Source: Gemelliphila asaccharolytica (GTDB taxonomy: Bacteria > Bacillota > Bacilli > Staphylococcales > Gemellaceae). Taken from it: a stretch of 34,026 bases of DNA. The DNA is taken from positions 13,799-47,824 of the forward strand of contig NZ_KQ959904.1 of the NCBI RefSeq assembly GCF_001553005.1, written 5' to 3'. The stretch's first letter is position 1. Every line of letters starts with the position of its first letter. Of the stretch, positions 23,582 to 32,313 are shown piece after piece. The notes beneath the pieces are model-generated. The model saw nothing but the letters and a program-made list of their open reading frames with translations. It was not told where the DNA came from and did not search any database. Position numbers and translations under genes: made by a program.

Positions 23582-24913
23582 TTATAAATCACCCTTCTCC
23601 AAATTCTTAATAAGTGTGGAAAAATCGACACCTAAGTTGTCTGTAATGTCGTGATCATTCACTTCATACCAATTGAAAGTATCGTATAACATAGCTTTAT
23701 TGAAAGCACTTGAATTAAATCGTGGCTTACGCTTTTTATGGAGCTTCTCATTGAAAAGGATTTTGGCTCGTAAGGCATCAAACGAGTAACCTCTACCCAT
23801 TCGCTCTACCTGCCTAATAATGCTGTTAATTGACTCCGTATAAGCATTAGTGAGCCTTTTATCAAAGTAGTTGAATATTTCAACATGCCAGTTGTCTACG
23901 GCTCTCACGAGGTCTTTATATGCGTCTTTAGAGTTGCTGGACATACAACGGTGTCTCCATTGACTATAACGAAGATGACCTTCATCTGGATCAGGAGTAT
24001 CCCATATCCAGTAAAACTCTTCTTTGAGTTCATAGGCTTCTTTTAAAGCAGGAAGATTACCTAACCAAGTATCTAAGAGGAATGATTCACGTTCATTTAG
24101 ATCGTGTTTACGCTTTAGAAGGATAAACCTTTCACGCATAAGGGTACGTCTTTCTTTTTGGCTCATATGGGCTTTCAAAGACTTTCTGATGTTATCTAAG
24201 GCTTGATTAGCCATTCTAACTACATGAAACTTATCTACGACAACTTTAGCTTGTGGAAGGATAGTGTTCACTGCGTCTTTGTAGGGCTTCCACATATCCA
24301 TTGTGACGTACTCAATGTAAGTCCTGTCACTGATTTCTGAAAGACGTTGGATGACTGTTTCCTTGTTACGGTTAGGCTTGATGTCATAAATAGTCCTGCG
24401 TTCAATATTAGTCAATACAAGCCGAGGTCTACGGATAATATGTATCTCGTCTATCCCAAGCCACTTAGGAGTTTCAAACTGGTATTCACGTTCTTTGAGT
24501 GCCACATAGTCCTTAAAAACGTTCCTAATGGTTTTCTCGTCAACACCAACGCTTTCTGCGACTTCTACAAAGGTCTTAGACATGGATTGCTCTTGAATGG
24601 ACTTTAAAAGCCTTTTGGTCATACTACGCTTTTCATCTACAGATATTAGGCGTTCCCAGAAGGTAGATCCGCATTCACGACACTTGTATCGTCTACGGTT
24701 CAAATGTAAGCCCACTCGCTTTAAACGAATGGGCAAATCCATAATTAGTTGATTTCTTGAACTGTGTTTGTACAACTTGTCAAAACCACATTCAGGACAA
24801 CGTTCAGGTGGTCCGACTGCTTCAACTTTAAACATCATATCGGTTTCATTTTCTTGTGGCGGTTCTATTGTTTTAATGTCTGGTAGGGATAATAAGTCTG
24901 ACATATTATTCAT
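23582..24913 (-). CDS. ISL3-family transposase
   Basis: 443 aa. N-terminal zinc-binding cysteines Cys39-Cys42 and Cys78-Cys81 (CPEC ... CREC), then a helix-turn-helix ('TFVEVAESVGVDEKTIRNVF'). The DDE catalytic core has Asp155 in 'WLGIDEIHI', Asp227 in 'VVVDKFHVVR' and Glu360 in 'TNAYTESINSIIRQ'. These spacings and motifs are those of ISL3-family transposases. The frame is intact, so the element could be active. It starts at 24913 with AAAGGA upstream and ends six bases inside the left inverted repeat boundary. It lies downstream of merA in the same direction. Confidence 0.93.
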   Translation of the reverse strand: MNNMSDLLSLPDIKTIEPPQENETDMMFKVEAVGPPERCPECGFDKLYKHSSRNQLIMDLPIRLKRVGLHLNRRRYKCRECGSTFWERLISVDEKRSMTKRLLKSIQEQSMSKTFVEVAESVGVDEKTIRNVFKDYVALKEREYQFETPKWLGIDEIHIIRRPRLVLTNIERRTIYDIKPNRNKETVIQRLSEISDRTYIEYVTMDMWKPYKDAVNTILPQAKVVVDKFHVVRMANQALDNIRKSLKAHMSQKERRTLMRERFILLKRKHDLNERESFLLDTWLGNLPALKEAYELKEEFYWIWDTPDPDEGHLRYSQWRHRCMSSNSKDAYKDLVRAVDNWHVEIFNYFDKRLTNAYTESINSIIRQVERMGRGYSFDALRAKILFNEKLHKKRKPRFNSSAFNKAMLYDTFNWYEVNDHDITDNLGVDFSTLIKNLEKGDL

Positions 24914-25063
24914 CCTTTATTACTCTGCGGTGTTAAGGTATCAATTATAGATTTGATGTCGAAATCATCAGTGTTAAATTATTTTTGTGACCACAAATGC
25001 ACTTAGAAAATCCCTTAAAGCATTAGCTGGTTCACTTGAATAGGGAGTTGTAAAAAAGTTCCC

Positions 25064-26704
25064 TTAGCCTGCACAACAAGATAATTTCGAAATATCTTTA
25101 TCGAACGTAAGTGCAACTAATTTTAGCCCTTCAGCCATTGTTAAATATGGTGCTAGGGTTTCTGTTAAATCTTCTATCGTTAAGCCAAATTTAACAGCTA
25201 ATGATGCTGCATAGATGACATCTCCTGCATTTTCAGATACAATATGAACCCCTAATACTTTTAGTGTTTCTGCATCTGCTACTAGTTTAAATACACCGGT
25301 TGTTTCACGGTTTACAATTGCTCTTGGAACAGCATCTAAAGGTAATACAGATGTCTTCACATCATACCCTTTCTCTTTTGCTTGTTCTTCTGTTAAACCA
25401 ACCGTTGCAACCGTCGGATTCGTAAACGTAACAGCAGGAACTACCGATAAATCTATTTTTTTGTTTAATCCACCAATAGCATTATCAGTAATAATTCCAC
25501 CTTCATAGGCTGCTACATATACAAATTGTGGTCCTAAAGTCACATCTCCTGCTGCATAAATCTTTTCATTACTTGTTTGACCAAAATCATTGATCAGGAT
25601 TTCATTATTTTTTCCAGTTTCAACACCTGCTGCACTTAAATTTAAAGAATCCGTATTTGGTTTTCTTCCAGTGGCAACAAGTAACTGATCTGATTCAATG
25701 ACTTCTCTACTGCCATTTACTGTTACGTAAACCCTTTTTATCTCTCCACTTTGTTCAACACGCTCAAAAGTTGCCCCTTTGACAAGGTTTATACCCTGTT
25801 CAATTAACGCTTTTTCAACTGACTCTGAAATCTCAGGATCATACTCCTTTAAAAGTCGCTCACTTCTTTGCATAAGCGTTATTTCTGAACCTAAATGATG
25901 AAATAGTTGTCCAAGCTCCATTCCAATGTATCCTGAACCAATTACAGTTAATCGTTTTGGTATTTTCTTTAACTCAAGAAGTGTTGTACTAGTTAAATAG
26001 TCCATTTTTTCAAGTCCTGAAATTTGGGGCAACGAAGGCGATGCACCTGTTGCAATTAAAAAGCGTTTTGCAGATAACTTTGTCCCATTGACCTCAACCG
26101 TACTAGCATCAACGAATTTTGCTTTACCTTTAATTAAATCAAAATTATATTCATCAATTAAATCCATATATTTTTGATTCCGAAGTTCGCTCACCAATTT
26201 ATCCTTTTGCGTGATTAAACTAGCTAAATCCACTTCTCCAGCGGATGTTTGTAAACCTATAAACGGATTGTCTTTTGATAAATGATTGATTTTCCCTGCC
26301 CTAAGAAGAGTTTTTGACGGAACACAGCCAATATTCACACAGGTTCCCCCAACCGTTCCACGCTCAATCATTCCAACTTTTGCACCGTATTCTATAGCTT
26401 TAATTGCCGAAGAAAAGGCAGCAGCACCAGAACCAATAATAAGAAGGTCATAATTGTCTTCATTAATTAACGCCACGTTTTCTAGTGATGATACTTCTTC
26501 AATTTCTCCGGCTTGGTAATTTGCTTCATCAATCGCCTTTATTGCACTTTCAACCTCAATATCATCGGGCAGTTCAAATACTGCTTCACCACGACGATAA
26601 CTAGACTCAATATTTTTAGCACCTATCTTTTCAAGTGCTGATTCTACGTGTTTTTCACAACCCGTACAAGTCATTCCTGAAATGTTTACCTTAAATTTAT
26701 TCAT
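25064..26704 (-). CDS. merA: Mercuric reductase
   Basis: FAD-dependent cytoplasmic enzyme reducing Hg(II) to volatile Hg(0) with NADPH. An N-terminal heavy-metal domain (about 1-70) carries 'GMTCTGC' (Cys13, Cys16). The FAD fold '[14 protein letters not shown]', the redox-active pair Cys122/Cys127 ('[13 protein letters not shown]'), the NADPH-binding '[14 protein letters not shown]' and '[18 protein letters not shown]' all follow. The C-terminal Cys543-Cys544 of 'LSCCAG' is the hallmark that separates MerA from other disulfide reductases. 546 aa, the usual Gram-positive single-HMA length. Second gene of merR-merA; no merB, merT or merP is present. Confidence 0.96.
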   Translation of the reverse strand: MNKFKVNISGMTCTGCEKHVESALEKIGAKNIESSYRRGEAVFELPDDIEVESAIKAIDEANYQAGEIEEVSSLENVALINEDNYDLLIIGSGAAAFSSAIKAIEYGAKVGMIERGTVGGTCVNIGCVPSKTLLRAGKINHLSKDNPFIGLQTSAGEVDLASLITQKDKLVSELRNQKYMDLIDEYNFDLIKGKAKFVDASTVEVNGTKLSAKRFLIATGASPSLPQISGLEKMDYLTSTTLLELKKIPKRLTVIGSGYIGMELGQLFHHLGSEITLMQRSERLLKEYDPEISESVEKALIEQGINLVKGATFERVEQSGEIKRVYVTVNGSREVIESDQLLVATGRKPNTDSLNLSAAGVETGKNNEILINDFGQTSNEKIYAAGDVTLGPQFVYVAAYEGGIITDNAIGGLNKKIDLSVVPAVTFTNPTVATVGLTEEQAKEKGYDVKTSVLPLDAVPRAIVNRETTGVFKLVADAETLKVLGVHIVSENAGDVIYAASLAVKFGLTIEDLTETLAPYLTMAEGLKLVALTFDKDISKLSCCAG

Positions 26705-26732
26705 AAAAAAGCTCCTTTCGTTAATTAATCTC

Positions 26733-27125
26733 TCATGTTAATGTTTCTATTATTGGACACGAATGTAATTTCTTTTCATCTGGACATCGTTGTTTTAAGT
26801 CGTCTAACATAGTTTCAATTCGTTTTAAATCCTCTATTTGTTTTTGCACTTCCTTTTGTTTTTTAGAAACAAATTCGAACATATCTTGACAACGAACTTC
26901 ATCTTTATCTACAACACCAAGTAATTTATAAATCTCGCTTAAAGAGAAACCAAATTCCTGTATTCGTTTAATAAACCCAACACGCTTAACGTCATCATAT
27001 GAATATATCCGATAACCAGCTTCCGTTCGGTGAGGTTCTTGTAATAAATTTTTTCGCTCGTAATATCTGATCGTTTCTTTATTAACTCCACATTTATCTG
27101 CAAACTCACTAATGCGATAAATCAT
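26733..27125 (-). CDS. merR: Mercury-responsive transcription regulator MerR
   Basis: 130 aa. N-terminal winged helix-turn-helix '[26 protein letters not shown]', a coiled-coil dimer helix (about 80-108), and the three Hg-binding cysteines Cys79, Cys114 and Cys123, the same positions I recall for Bacillus MerR. It represses and, with Hg(II), activates its own operon by untwisting the long spacer of the promoter. RBS AGGGGGTGA. Co-transcribed with merA (28 nt apart). Confidence 0.95.
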   Translation of the reverse strand: MIYRISEFADKCGVNKETIRYYERKNLLQEPHRTEAGYRIYSYDDVKRVGFIKRIQEFGFSLSEIYKLLGVVDKDEVRCQDMFEFVSKKQKEVQKQIEDLKRIETMLDDLKQRCPDEKKLHSCPIIETLT

Positions 27126-27144
27126 CTTATTTCACCCCCTGAAT

Positions 27145-27176
27145 ATTATAAACCATGTACCATAGTACACGGTCAA
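27145..27176 (-). promoter_or_regulatory. MerR operator-promoter of merR-merA
   Basis: Minus strand TTGACC and TATAAT are separated by 20 nt, the unusually long spacer typical of MerR-activated promoters. The spacer holds the dyad CCGTGTAC-TATG-GTACATGG (27153-27172), with one mismatch between arms. Confidence 0.92.
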
Positions 27177-27263
27177 GTAAATTGGACTATTTTATTTTTT
27201 TTCCAAAGTATCACTCGTATGTGATTGATACTTTTATATAATACTATTGATTATCCTAACATC

Positions 27264-27279
27264 CCACCAGAAAATCCGA
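27264..27279 (-). repeat. Internal copy of the transposon inverted repeat
   Basis: Minus strand TCGGATTTTCTGGTGG matches positions 7-22 of the left terminal repeat (23558-23573) at 15 of 16 bases. That is closer than the true right end (13 of 16), and it lacks the outer GGGTAT. It lies 62 nt inside the right end. Confidence 0.65.
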
Positions 27280-27317
27280 TTTAAACACCAGTTGTTTTTA
27301 AACTATTAAGAAAGTAA

Positions 27318-27341
27318 TTCCACTATATATTCCGAAGACCC
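27318..27341 (-). repeat. Right terminal inverted repeat of the ISL3 transposon
   Basis: Minus strand begins GGGTCTTCGG; 20 of 24 bases match the left repeat. It directly abuts the 8-bp duplication at 27342. Confidence 0.88.
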
Positions 27342-27349
27342 AAATTTAT
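27342..27349. repeat. Target-site duplication, right copy
   Basis: AAATTTAT, identical to 23544-23551. Confidence 0.85.
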
Positions 27350-27356
27350 ATTTTTC

Positions 27357-27385
27357 TAGATTTGAAAGATTTTTTTTTGTATAAT
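27357..27385 (+). promoter_or_regulatory. Probable promoter of the ROK kinase (nanK) gene
   Basis: TATAAT at 27380-27385 with a weak -35 (TAGATT, 17-nt spacer). The -35 is only 7 nt from the transposon duplication, so any upstream control site has been moved 3.8 kb away. RBS AAAGGAGA lies before the ATG. Confidence 0.55.
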
Positions 27386-27414
27386 GAACTTAATAAATAA
27401 AAAAAGGAGATAGT

Positions 27415-28269
27415 ATGAATTTAGCTGTTGATGTAGGTGGGAGTAGCATAAAATTTGCTGTAATTGATGAAAATAATAAAATAATATACAGACATAGCAA
27501 AGAAACTCCAGATAATAGTAAAAATAAAATAACAACGTTAATATTGGAAGTAGCAAAGGAAATAAGAAAAGATTACGATTTTAAAAAGATAGGTATAGCA
27601 ACTGCAGGAGTGGTAGATATAGAGAAAACAGAGATTATTTCTGCCTCTTATACTATAAAAGATTACATAGGAACAAACTTTAAAAAAGAGATTGGTGAAA
27701 AATTAAATTGTGATATTTTTGTAGATAATGATGTTAACTCTGCTTTAAGGGGAGAAATTTTCTGTGGGTCTTGCATGGGTCTTAATGAGGTTTTTTGTGT
27801 CGCTCTAGGTACAGGCATAGGAGGAGCGTACTATAAAGATGATATAGTTACAGGCTCTAATTATGCTTTTGGAGAACTTGGAAGAACCTTGCTTTATAAA
27901 AATAGTGAAAAAACATATGAACAGGTCGCCTCTACGATAGCTTTTGGGAAAAAAATAGAAGAAGAATTACAAGAAAAAATAAGCGTCAAAGAATTTTTTG
28001 ATAAATGCAAAAATAACGATGAAAAAAGTAAAAAAATCCTTAATTCATGGCTAGATGATCTTGCTTTTGGGCTTGTTAATATGATGCTTATTTTAGATCC
28101 TAAATATGTAGTTATAGGAGGGGCAATCTCTAAACAAGGGGATTATATTATAGATTTAATTAGTAAGAGAGTAAAAAAACTTATGCCTATAAAAACTAAT
28201 AAAACTAAGTTTTTAGCAGCGTCATTAGATAATGATGCAGCACTTTTTGGTGCTATAAGCAAGTTTTAA
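27415..28269 (+). CDS. nanK: ROK-family sugar kinase, probable N-acetylmannosamine kinase
   Basis: 284 aa. ATP-binding 'AVDVGGSSIKFAVID' at the N-terminus, catalytic Asp in 'FVDNDVNSALRGE' and the glycine-rich 'VALGTGIGGAYYKDD' are typical of ROK kinases. The Cys-rich zinc motif (CxCGxxGC) of many ROK kinases is absent, as in the Gram-positive BglK-like branch. It lies divergent to nanA and next to nanE, and no other kinase for ManNAc is in the locus, so ManNAc to ManNAc-6-P is the likely reaction. The sequence alone shows only a hexose kinase. Confidence 0.8.
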   Translation: MNLAVDVGGSSIKFAVIDENNKIIYRHSKETPDNSKNKITTLILEVAKEIRKDYDFKKIGIATAGVVDIEKTEIISASYTIKDYIGTNFKKEIGEKLNCDIFVDNDVNSALRGEIFCGSCMGLNEVFCVALGTGIGGAYYKDDIVTGSNYAFGELGRTLLYKNSEKTYEQVASTIAFGKKIEEELQEKISVKEFFDKCKNNDEKSKKILNSWLDDLAFGLVNMMLILDPKYVVIGGAISKQGDYIIDLISKRVKKLMPIKTNKTKFLAASLDNDAALFGAISKF

Positions 28270-28320
28270 AAGTAAAATCTAAAAATTAAAAAAAGATTTG
28301 CATTTTAATATAAATAATAA

Positions 28321-28376
28321 AAAAACTAATTTGTTAAAGTCCATTTTTAGACTGATAAAAAACAAATTAGTTTTAT
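28321..28376. terminator. Bidirectional terminator between nanK and the nanE operon
   Basis: AAAACTAATTTGTT and AACAAATTAGTTTT form a 14-bp stem (28322-28335 with 28361-28374). An inner AGTC/GACT stem sits inside, and T-tracts follow on both strands, serving nanK (+) and the small membrane gene (-). Confidence 0.85.
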
Positions 28377-28381
28377 TTTAT

Positions 28382-28681
28382 TTAAATATTTTTGATTTTC
28401 TTTTTGATTTTTTTATAAATAAAAATCATTATGTTTAACACTATACTTGTGAATACTACAGGTAAATATATAGAAATAACTGAGATAATCACTTGATTTT
28501 TAGCTATTAATTTTATATAAATGCCAAAGGCTAAGATTAATAAACTTGCTGCGTTTATTAATAGAGGAGATAGCCAAAGTTTTTTAAATGCAGTATTTAG
28601 GATGTGCGTTACAAAAATACTTCCTAAAATGTACCATTTACTATAAGTGTACCAATATGCTATTAGGTAAAAAAATGACAT
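28382..28681 (-). CDS. Small uncharacterised membrane protein at the end of the nanE operon
   Basis: 99 aa with about three hydrophobic helices (roughly residues 15-30, 37-58 and 65-90) and a Lys-rich cytoplasmic end (KKIKKKIKN). I do not recognise a family. Its ATG overlaps the nanE stop by one base (TAATG), so it is translationally coupled and belongs to the sialic-acid operon. A role in uptake or membrane attachment is possible but unproven. Confidence 0.65.
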   Translation of the reverse strand: MSFFYLIAYWYTYSKWYILGSIFVTHILNTAFKKLWLSPLLINAASLLILAFGIYIKLIAKNQVIISVISIYLPVVFTSIVLNIMIFIYKKIKKKIKNI

Positions 28682-29373
28682 TATTTTATGGCTTTTAAAA
28701 ATCTTTTAGTTATTTCTAATGGCCTTGTTATAGCTCCTCCCACTACAGCCATATCACACCCTGCATCAAATGCACTTTTAAGTTGATGTGGACAGTGAAT
28801 TTTTCCTTCTGCAATTAATGGTATTTTAACATTTTCTTTAATTTGTTTTATTAAATTAGGGTTAAATTCTTTTTCGTTTTTTGTATATTCTGTATAGCCA
28901 TTCATTGTAGTACCGACAAAGTCAACTCCTGCTTTTTCTGCATTTATAGCTTCCTCTAGGGTTGAGATGTCTGCCATTAAGATTATATCTTTATATTTAT
29001 CTTTTATTTCTTTTATAAACTCGTTTATTGTTTTATTATCTCCACGTTTTCTCATCGTGCAGTCAAGAGCTATTATATCTGCTTTAGCTGCTGCAAGCTC
29101 ATCTACTTCACGCATTGTAGCTGTGATATATGAGTCATAACCAGGATAAGATTTTTTAATAATTCCTATTACAGGTAAAGTAGTTTGGGCTTTTATTTGT
29201 TTTATGTCTACTATCCCTTGGGCTCTTATACCTTTAGCTCCAGCAAGCTCTGCTGCCTTTGCCATAAGTGACATAACGCCACCTTCTTTTTTATAAAGTG
29301 GTTCTCCTTCTAATGCTTGACAAGAAACGATAAGACCACCTTTTAGACGATTAAATAATTCTTCTTTATTCAT
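28681..29373 (-). CDS. nanE: N-acetylmannosamine-6-phosphate 2-epimerase
   Basis: TIM-barrel enzyme that turns ManNAc-6-P into GlcNAc-6-P. Typical motifs: 'GGLIVSCQALEGEPLY', 'GAKGIRAQGIVDIKQIK', 'PVIGIIKKSYPG', 'IALDCTMRKR', 'PLIAEGKIHCPHQ' and the phosphate-binding 'MAVVGGAITRPLEIT'. 230 aa, normal. RBS AAAGGA. It follows the permease genes by 30 nt and is the anchor for assigning the neighbouring ABC transporter to sialic-acid use. Confidence 0.95.
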   Translation of the reverse strand: MNKEELFNRLKGGLIVSCQALEGEPLYKKEGGVMSLMAKAAELAGAKGIRAQGIVDIKQIKAQTTLPVIGIIKKSYPGYDSYITATMREVDELAAAKADIIALDCTMRKRGDNKTINEFIKEIKDKYKDIILMADISTLEEAINAEKAGVDFVGTTMNGYTEYTKNEKEFNPNLIKQIKENVKIPLIAEGKIHCPHQLKSAFDAGCDMAVVGGAITRPLEITKRFLKAIK

Positions 29374-29403
29374 AATTTTCCTTTCTATGTCGTTAAATGT
29401 ATT

Positions 29404-30234
29404 TTAACCCTTTACAGCTCCCAAAGTAACTCCTTGTGTGAAGTAATTTTGGAAACAAATAAATATCAAAATCATAGGTAATGACGCAAGAGTTGCTCCA
29501 GCCATAAGAAGTCCATAATCATTAGAAAATTCTTGCCCTTGTGCTAAGGCTGCAAGTCCTAAAGGTAGTGTCGACATATCAGGTGTGTTTGAAAATATAA
29601 GTTGTGAAAAATAATCATTCCAACTAGCGATAAAAGTAAAAATAGCTAAAGCACCAATACCGGGTTTTATTATAGGTAAAGCAATGCTTAAAAATGTTCT
29701 AACTTCCCCACAACCGTCAATTCTTGCTGACTCTAGTAGTTCTTTTGGTATTGATTGTGAGAATTGTCTCATTAAAAACACCCCAAATGGCCACCCGACT
29801 GCAGGTAGGATAAGAGCGTAATAAGTATTCATCATTCCAAATTCAGTTATTAAATTTAATAAAGGAATTAGAATTACTTGTTTTGGTAGTGCCATAGCTG
29901 CTACAAATATCATAAATATTACATTTACTCCAGGAAATTTCTTTTTAGCTAAGGCATATCCTGCTAGTGAAGATGTAAGACAAACTAAAAAGGTTGTCGC
30001 AACAGATATAAACACTGAATTAAAAAACCAACGTAAAGTAAGTGGAGTAAACAGTTTTTCATAGTTGGTTAAAACGGGGCTTGTAGGCCACCATTCTGGT
30101 GGTATGCTAATAGCCACATCTTGAAGTTTGAAAGAACCTGACGCTATCCAGTAAAATGGGAAAATAAAAAATATTGTCAGTCCTATTAAAATAATCATAG
30201 ACACAATTTTAAAAATACTAATTTTTCTTTTCAT
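29404..30234 (-). CDS. Carbohydrate ABC transporter permease (MalG-type)
   Basis: 276 aa with six predicted helices and the EAA loop 'ELLESARIDGCGEVRTFLSIALPIIKPG', which docks on the ATPase. The C-terminus 'YFTQGVTLGAVKG' is typical of MalG-like subunits. RBS TAGGAGGA; 8 nt after the partner permease. With the other permease and the ATPase it forms a CUT1-type importer. Neighbours suggest sialic acid or a derivative as substrate; sequence alone cannot say. Confidence 0.9.
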   Translation of the reverse strand: MKRKISIFKIVSMIILIGLTIFFIFPFYWIASGSFKLQDVAISIPPEWWPTSPVLTNYEKLFTPLTLRWFFNSVFISVATTFLVCLTSSLAGYALAKKKFPGVNVIFMIFVAAMALPKQVILIPLLNLITEFGMMNTYYALILPAVGWPFGVFLMRQFSQSIPKELLESARIDGCGEVRTFLSIALPIIKPGIGALAIFTFIASWNDYFSQLIFSNTPDMSTLPLGLAALAQGQEFSNDYGLLMAGATLASLPMILIFICFQNYFTQGVTLGAVKG

Positions 30235-30242
30235 AAATCCTC

Positions 30243-31145
30243 CTAATCATTATCAGTAGATAGGAATTTAAATTGAATTATTGAAATAATTCCTATTACT
30301 ATAGCAAGCAATATACCCATAGCACTAGCAAGGCCATGATCTCCATTTTTAATCGCTGCTTCATAAACTAGATACATAATCGTACTTGTTTTATAATCTG
30401 GTCCTCCTGCTGTAAGAAGCTGGATAAGAGCAAATATTTGAAATGAATTTATTGTAGTAACAACTACAATATAAAGAGTAGTAGGCATTATTAAAGGCCA
30501 AGTAATTTTTCTAAACACTTGCCACTTAGTTGCACCGTCTATCTCACTTGCTTCTAAAAGTTCTTTTGGAACATTACCCAAGGCTGCAACATAAAGGATT
30601 ATAGGTTGACCTAGAGAGGTTGTAATAAGAATAGTTATAATTGCATAAAGAGCAGTAGATGGATTTCCCAGCCAGTCAACATTCTTATTTATAATTCCCA
30701 TAGAATTGAATATATAATTTAAAATCCCATATTGAGGATGATATATCCAAGCCCAAACCACAGTAACAGAAACTACTGAAGAAATAGCAGGAATATAAAA
30801 CACTCCTCTAAAAAAAGACCTAACTGCTGCGTGTTTATTATAAATTGTAACAGCAACAAAAATAGACACTAAAACAACTATAGGAACTGCAACAGCTGTA
30901 ACAATAATAGTATTAACAAAAGACTTGATAAAAGGCTCATGAATTGTAGCTCCATTACTAGATAAAATAAGGTCGCCATACTGCTTTAAACCTACAAAAA
31001 CAGGATTTCTTTTTGTAAAACTATATAAAGAAAGTTCAATCCCCCTAATCATAGGAATTAAAACAAATGTGATGAAAAAAATAGCTACAGGCAGTATAAA
31101 AAGATAAGCACTATAATCAAGGCGTTTTTTAATTTTATTTTTCAT
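30243..31145 (-). CDS. Carbohydrate ABC transporter permease (MalF/UgpA-type)
   Basis: 300 aa with six hydrophobic helices and an EAA loop 'ELLEASEIDGATKWQVFRKITWPLIMP'. 'RGIELSLYSFTKRNPVFVGLKQYGDL' between the first helices is typical of the family. RBS AAGGAGGT. It lies 13 nt after the ATPase gene. Partner of the MalG-type permease downstream. Confidence 0.9.
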   Translation of the reverse strand: MKNKIKKRLDYSAYLFILPVAIFFITFVLIPMIRGIELSLYSFTKRNPVFVGLKQYGDLILSSNGATIHEPFIKSFVNTIIVTAVAVPIVVLVSIFVAVTIYNKHAAVRSFFRGVFYIPAISSVVSVTVVWAWIYHPQYGILNYIFNSMGIINKNVDWLGNPSTALYAIITILITTSLGQPIILYVAALGNVPKELLEASEIDGATKWQVFRKITWPLIMPTTLYIVVVTTINSFQIFALIQLLTAGGPDYKTSTIMYLVYEAAIKNGDHGLASAMGILLAIVIGIISIIQFKFLSTDND

Positions 31146-31158
31146 AATACCTCCTTAT

Positions 31159-32262
31159 TTATTTAATAATAGACTCTTCAGTTTTCGCGTCAAAGAAATG
31201 AGCTCTATTCATATCAAAAGCAAAAGTAATATCATCACCCATTTGAATATTTTGACGTGAATGAACAATAGCTTTTATACTTTCACCACTTATCTCAGTA
31301 TGAATAATATACTCAGATCCCAAAAGCTCTGCAACAGCCACTTTTGAAGTTACTTTAGCGTGAGAATATGTTTCTAAAACTAAAGGGTCATTAGAAATAT
31401 TTTCAGGTCTTATTCCCAAGATTACATTTTTACCTACATAACCTTTATTTTCCAGTTTATGATAAATAGCTTCGGGAATTTCTATTTTTGTATCAGTTTT
31501 TGTAATGAAGCTACCATCTTTTATACTTCCATGTAAAAAGTTCATTGTAGGAGCTCCAATAAATCCTGCAACAAATAAATTTTTAGGTTCATCATAAATT
31601 TCTTTAGGTTTTCCTATTTGTTGAACTATACCTTTTTTCATAACAACAATTCTATCAGCCATTGTCATAGCTTCTGTTTGGTCGTGAGTGACATAAATTG
31701 TTGTAGCACCTAAACTTTTATGAATTTTAATAATTTCAGCCCTCATATTTGAACGAAGTTTAGCATCAAGGTTAGATAAAGGTTCGTCCATTAAAAATAC
31801 TTTCGGAGAACGAACAATAGCACGTCCCAAAGCAACCCTTTGACGTTGTCCATCAGAAAGAGCTTTAGGCTTTCTATCAAGTAAATCTTCTAAACCAAGA
31901 ATTTTAGCTGCTTCATTAACTTTTTCTTTTATTTCTTCTTTTGGCACTTTTCTAAGTTTAAGAGCAAATGCCATATTTTCAAAAACACTCATGTGAGGAT
32001 AAAGTGCATAACTTTGGAAAACCATAGCGATATCTCTATCTTTAGGCTCAACATTATTAACAAGTTTATCTCCAATATAAAACTGTCCTTCTGAAATATC
32101 TTCAAGACCTGCAATCATACGAAGAGTTGTACTCTTCCCACAACCACTAGGGCCGACAAAAACTATAAATTCTTTGTCATTTACTTCCAAATTAAAATTT
32201 TTAACAGCTACAAAACCGTTATCGTATTTTTTGCAAATATTTTTCAAAGAAAGATTTGCCAT
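31159..32262 (-). CDS. Carbohydrate ABC transporter ATPase (MsmK/UgpC type)
   Basis: 367 aa. Walker A 'GPSGCGKST', signature 'LSDGQRQR' (Asp for the usual Gly), Walker B 'VFLMDEPLSNLDAKLR' and H-loop 'YVTHDQTEAM', followed by a C-terminal TOBE regulatory domain (about 235-367). The start is ATG 32262 with GGAGG 5-9 nt upstream; an in-frame TTG at 32274 overlaps the Shine-Dalgarno and is unlikely. First gene of the minus-strand operon. In streptococci the MsmK ATPase is usually unlinked and shared by several importers, so a dedicated ATPase gene here is a difference. Confidence 0.92.
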   Translation of the reverse strand: MANLSLKNICKKYDNGFVAVKNFNLEVNDKEFIVFVGPSGCGKSTTLRMIAGLEDISEGQFYIGDKLVNNVEPKDRDIAMVFQSYALYPHMSVFENMAFALKLRKVPKEEIKEKVNEAAKILGLEDLLDRKPKALSDGQRQRVALGRAIVRSPKVFLMDEPLSNLDAKLRSNMRAEIIKIHKSLGATTIYVTHDQTEAMTMADRIVVMKKGIVQQIGKPKEIYDEPKNLFVAGFIGAPTMNFLHGSIKDGSFITKTDTKIEIPEAIYHKLENKGYVGKNVILGIRPENISNDPLVLETYSHAKVTSKVAVAELLGSEYIIHTEISGESIKAIVHSRQNIQMGDDITFAFDMNRAHFFDAKTEESIIK

Positions 32263-32313
32263 AAAAACCTCCAATATAAATGATTTTTTAAAATGATTTT
32301 AATGATAAGTATT

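Larger units (their letters stand above)
23552..27341. mobile_element. ISL3-family transposon carrying merR-merA (3,790 bp)
   Basis: Bounded by imperfect 24-bp inverted repeats (23552-23575 and 27318-27341, 20 of 24 matching, both beginning GGGT) and an exact 8-bp direct repeat. It holds one ISL3 transposase, merA and merR, all on the minus strand. Arg codons CGT/CGA/CGC and a visibly higher GC content mark it off from the AGA-dominated host genes. It sits in the divergent promoter region between nanA and the ROK kinase gene. ISL3 elements with passenger genes are known as a class; whether this exact one is described cannot be told here. Confidence 0.9.

Noticed and set aside
24914..25063. 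Right end of a smaller ISL3 element directly upstream of the transposase gene
   Set aside because: No match to the GGGTATTCGG end is seen here; the matching end and duplication are beyond merR at 27318-27349.
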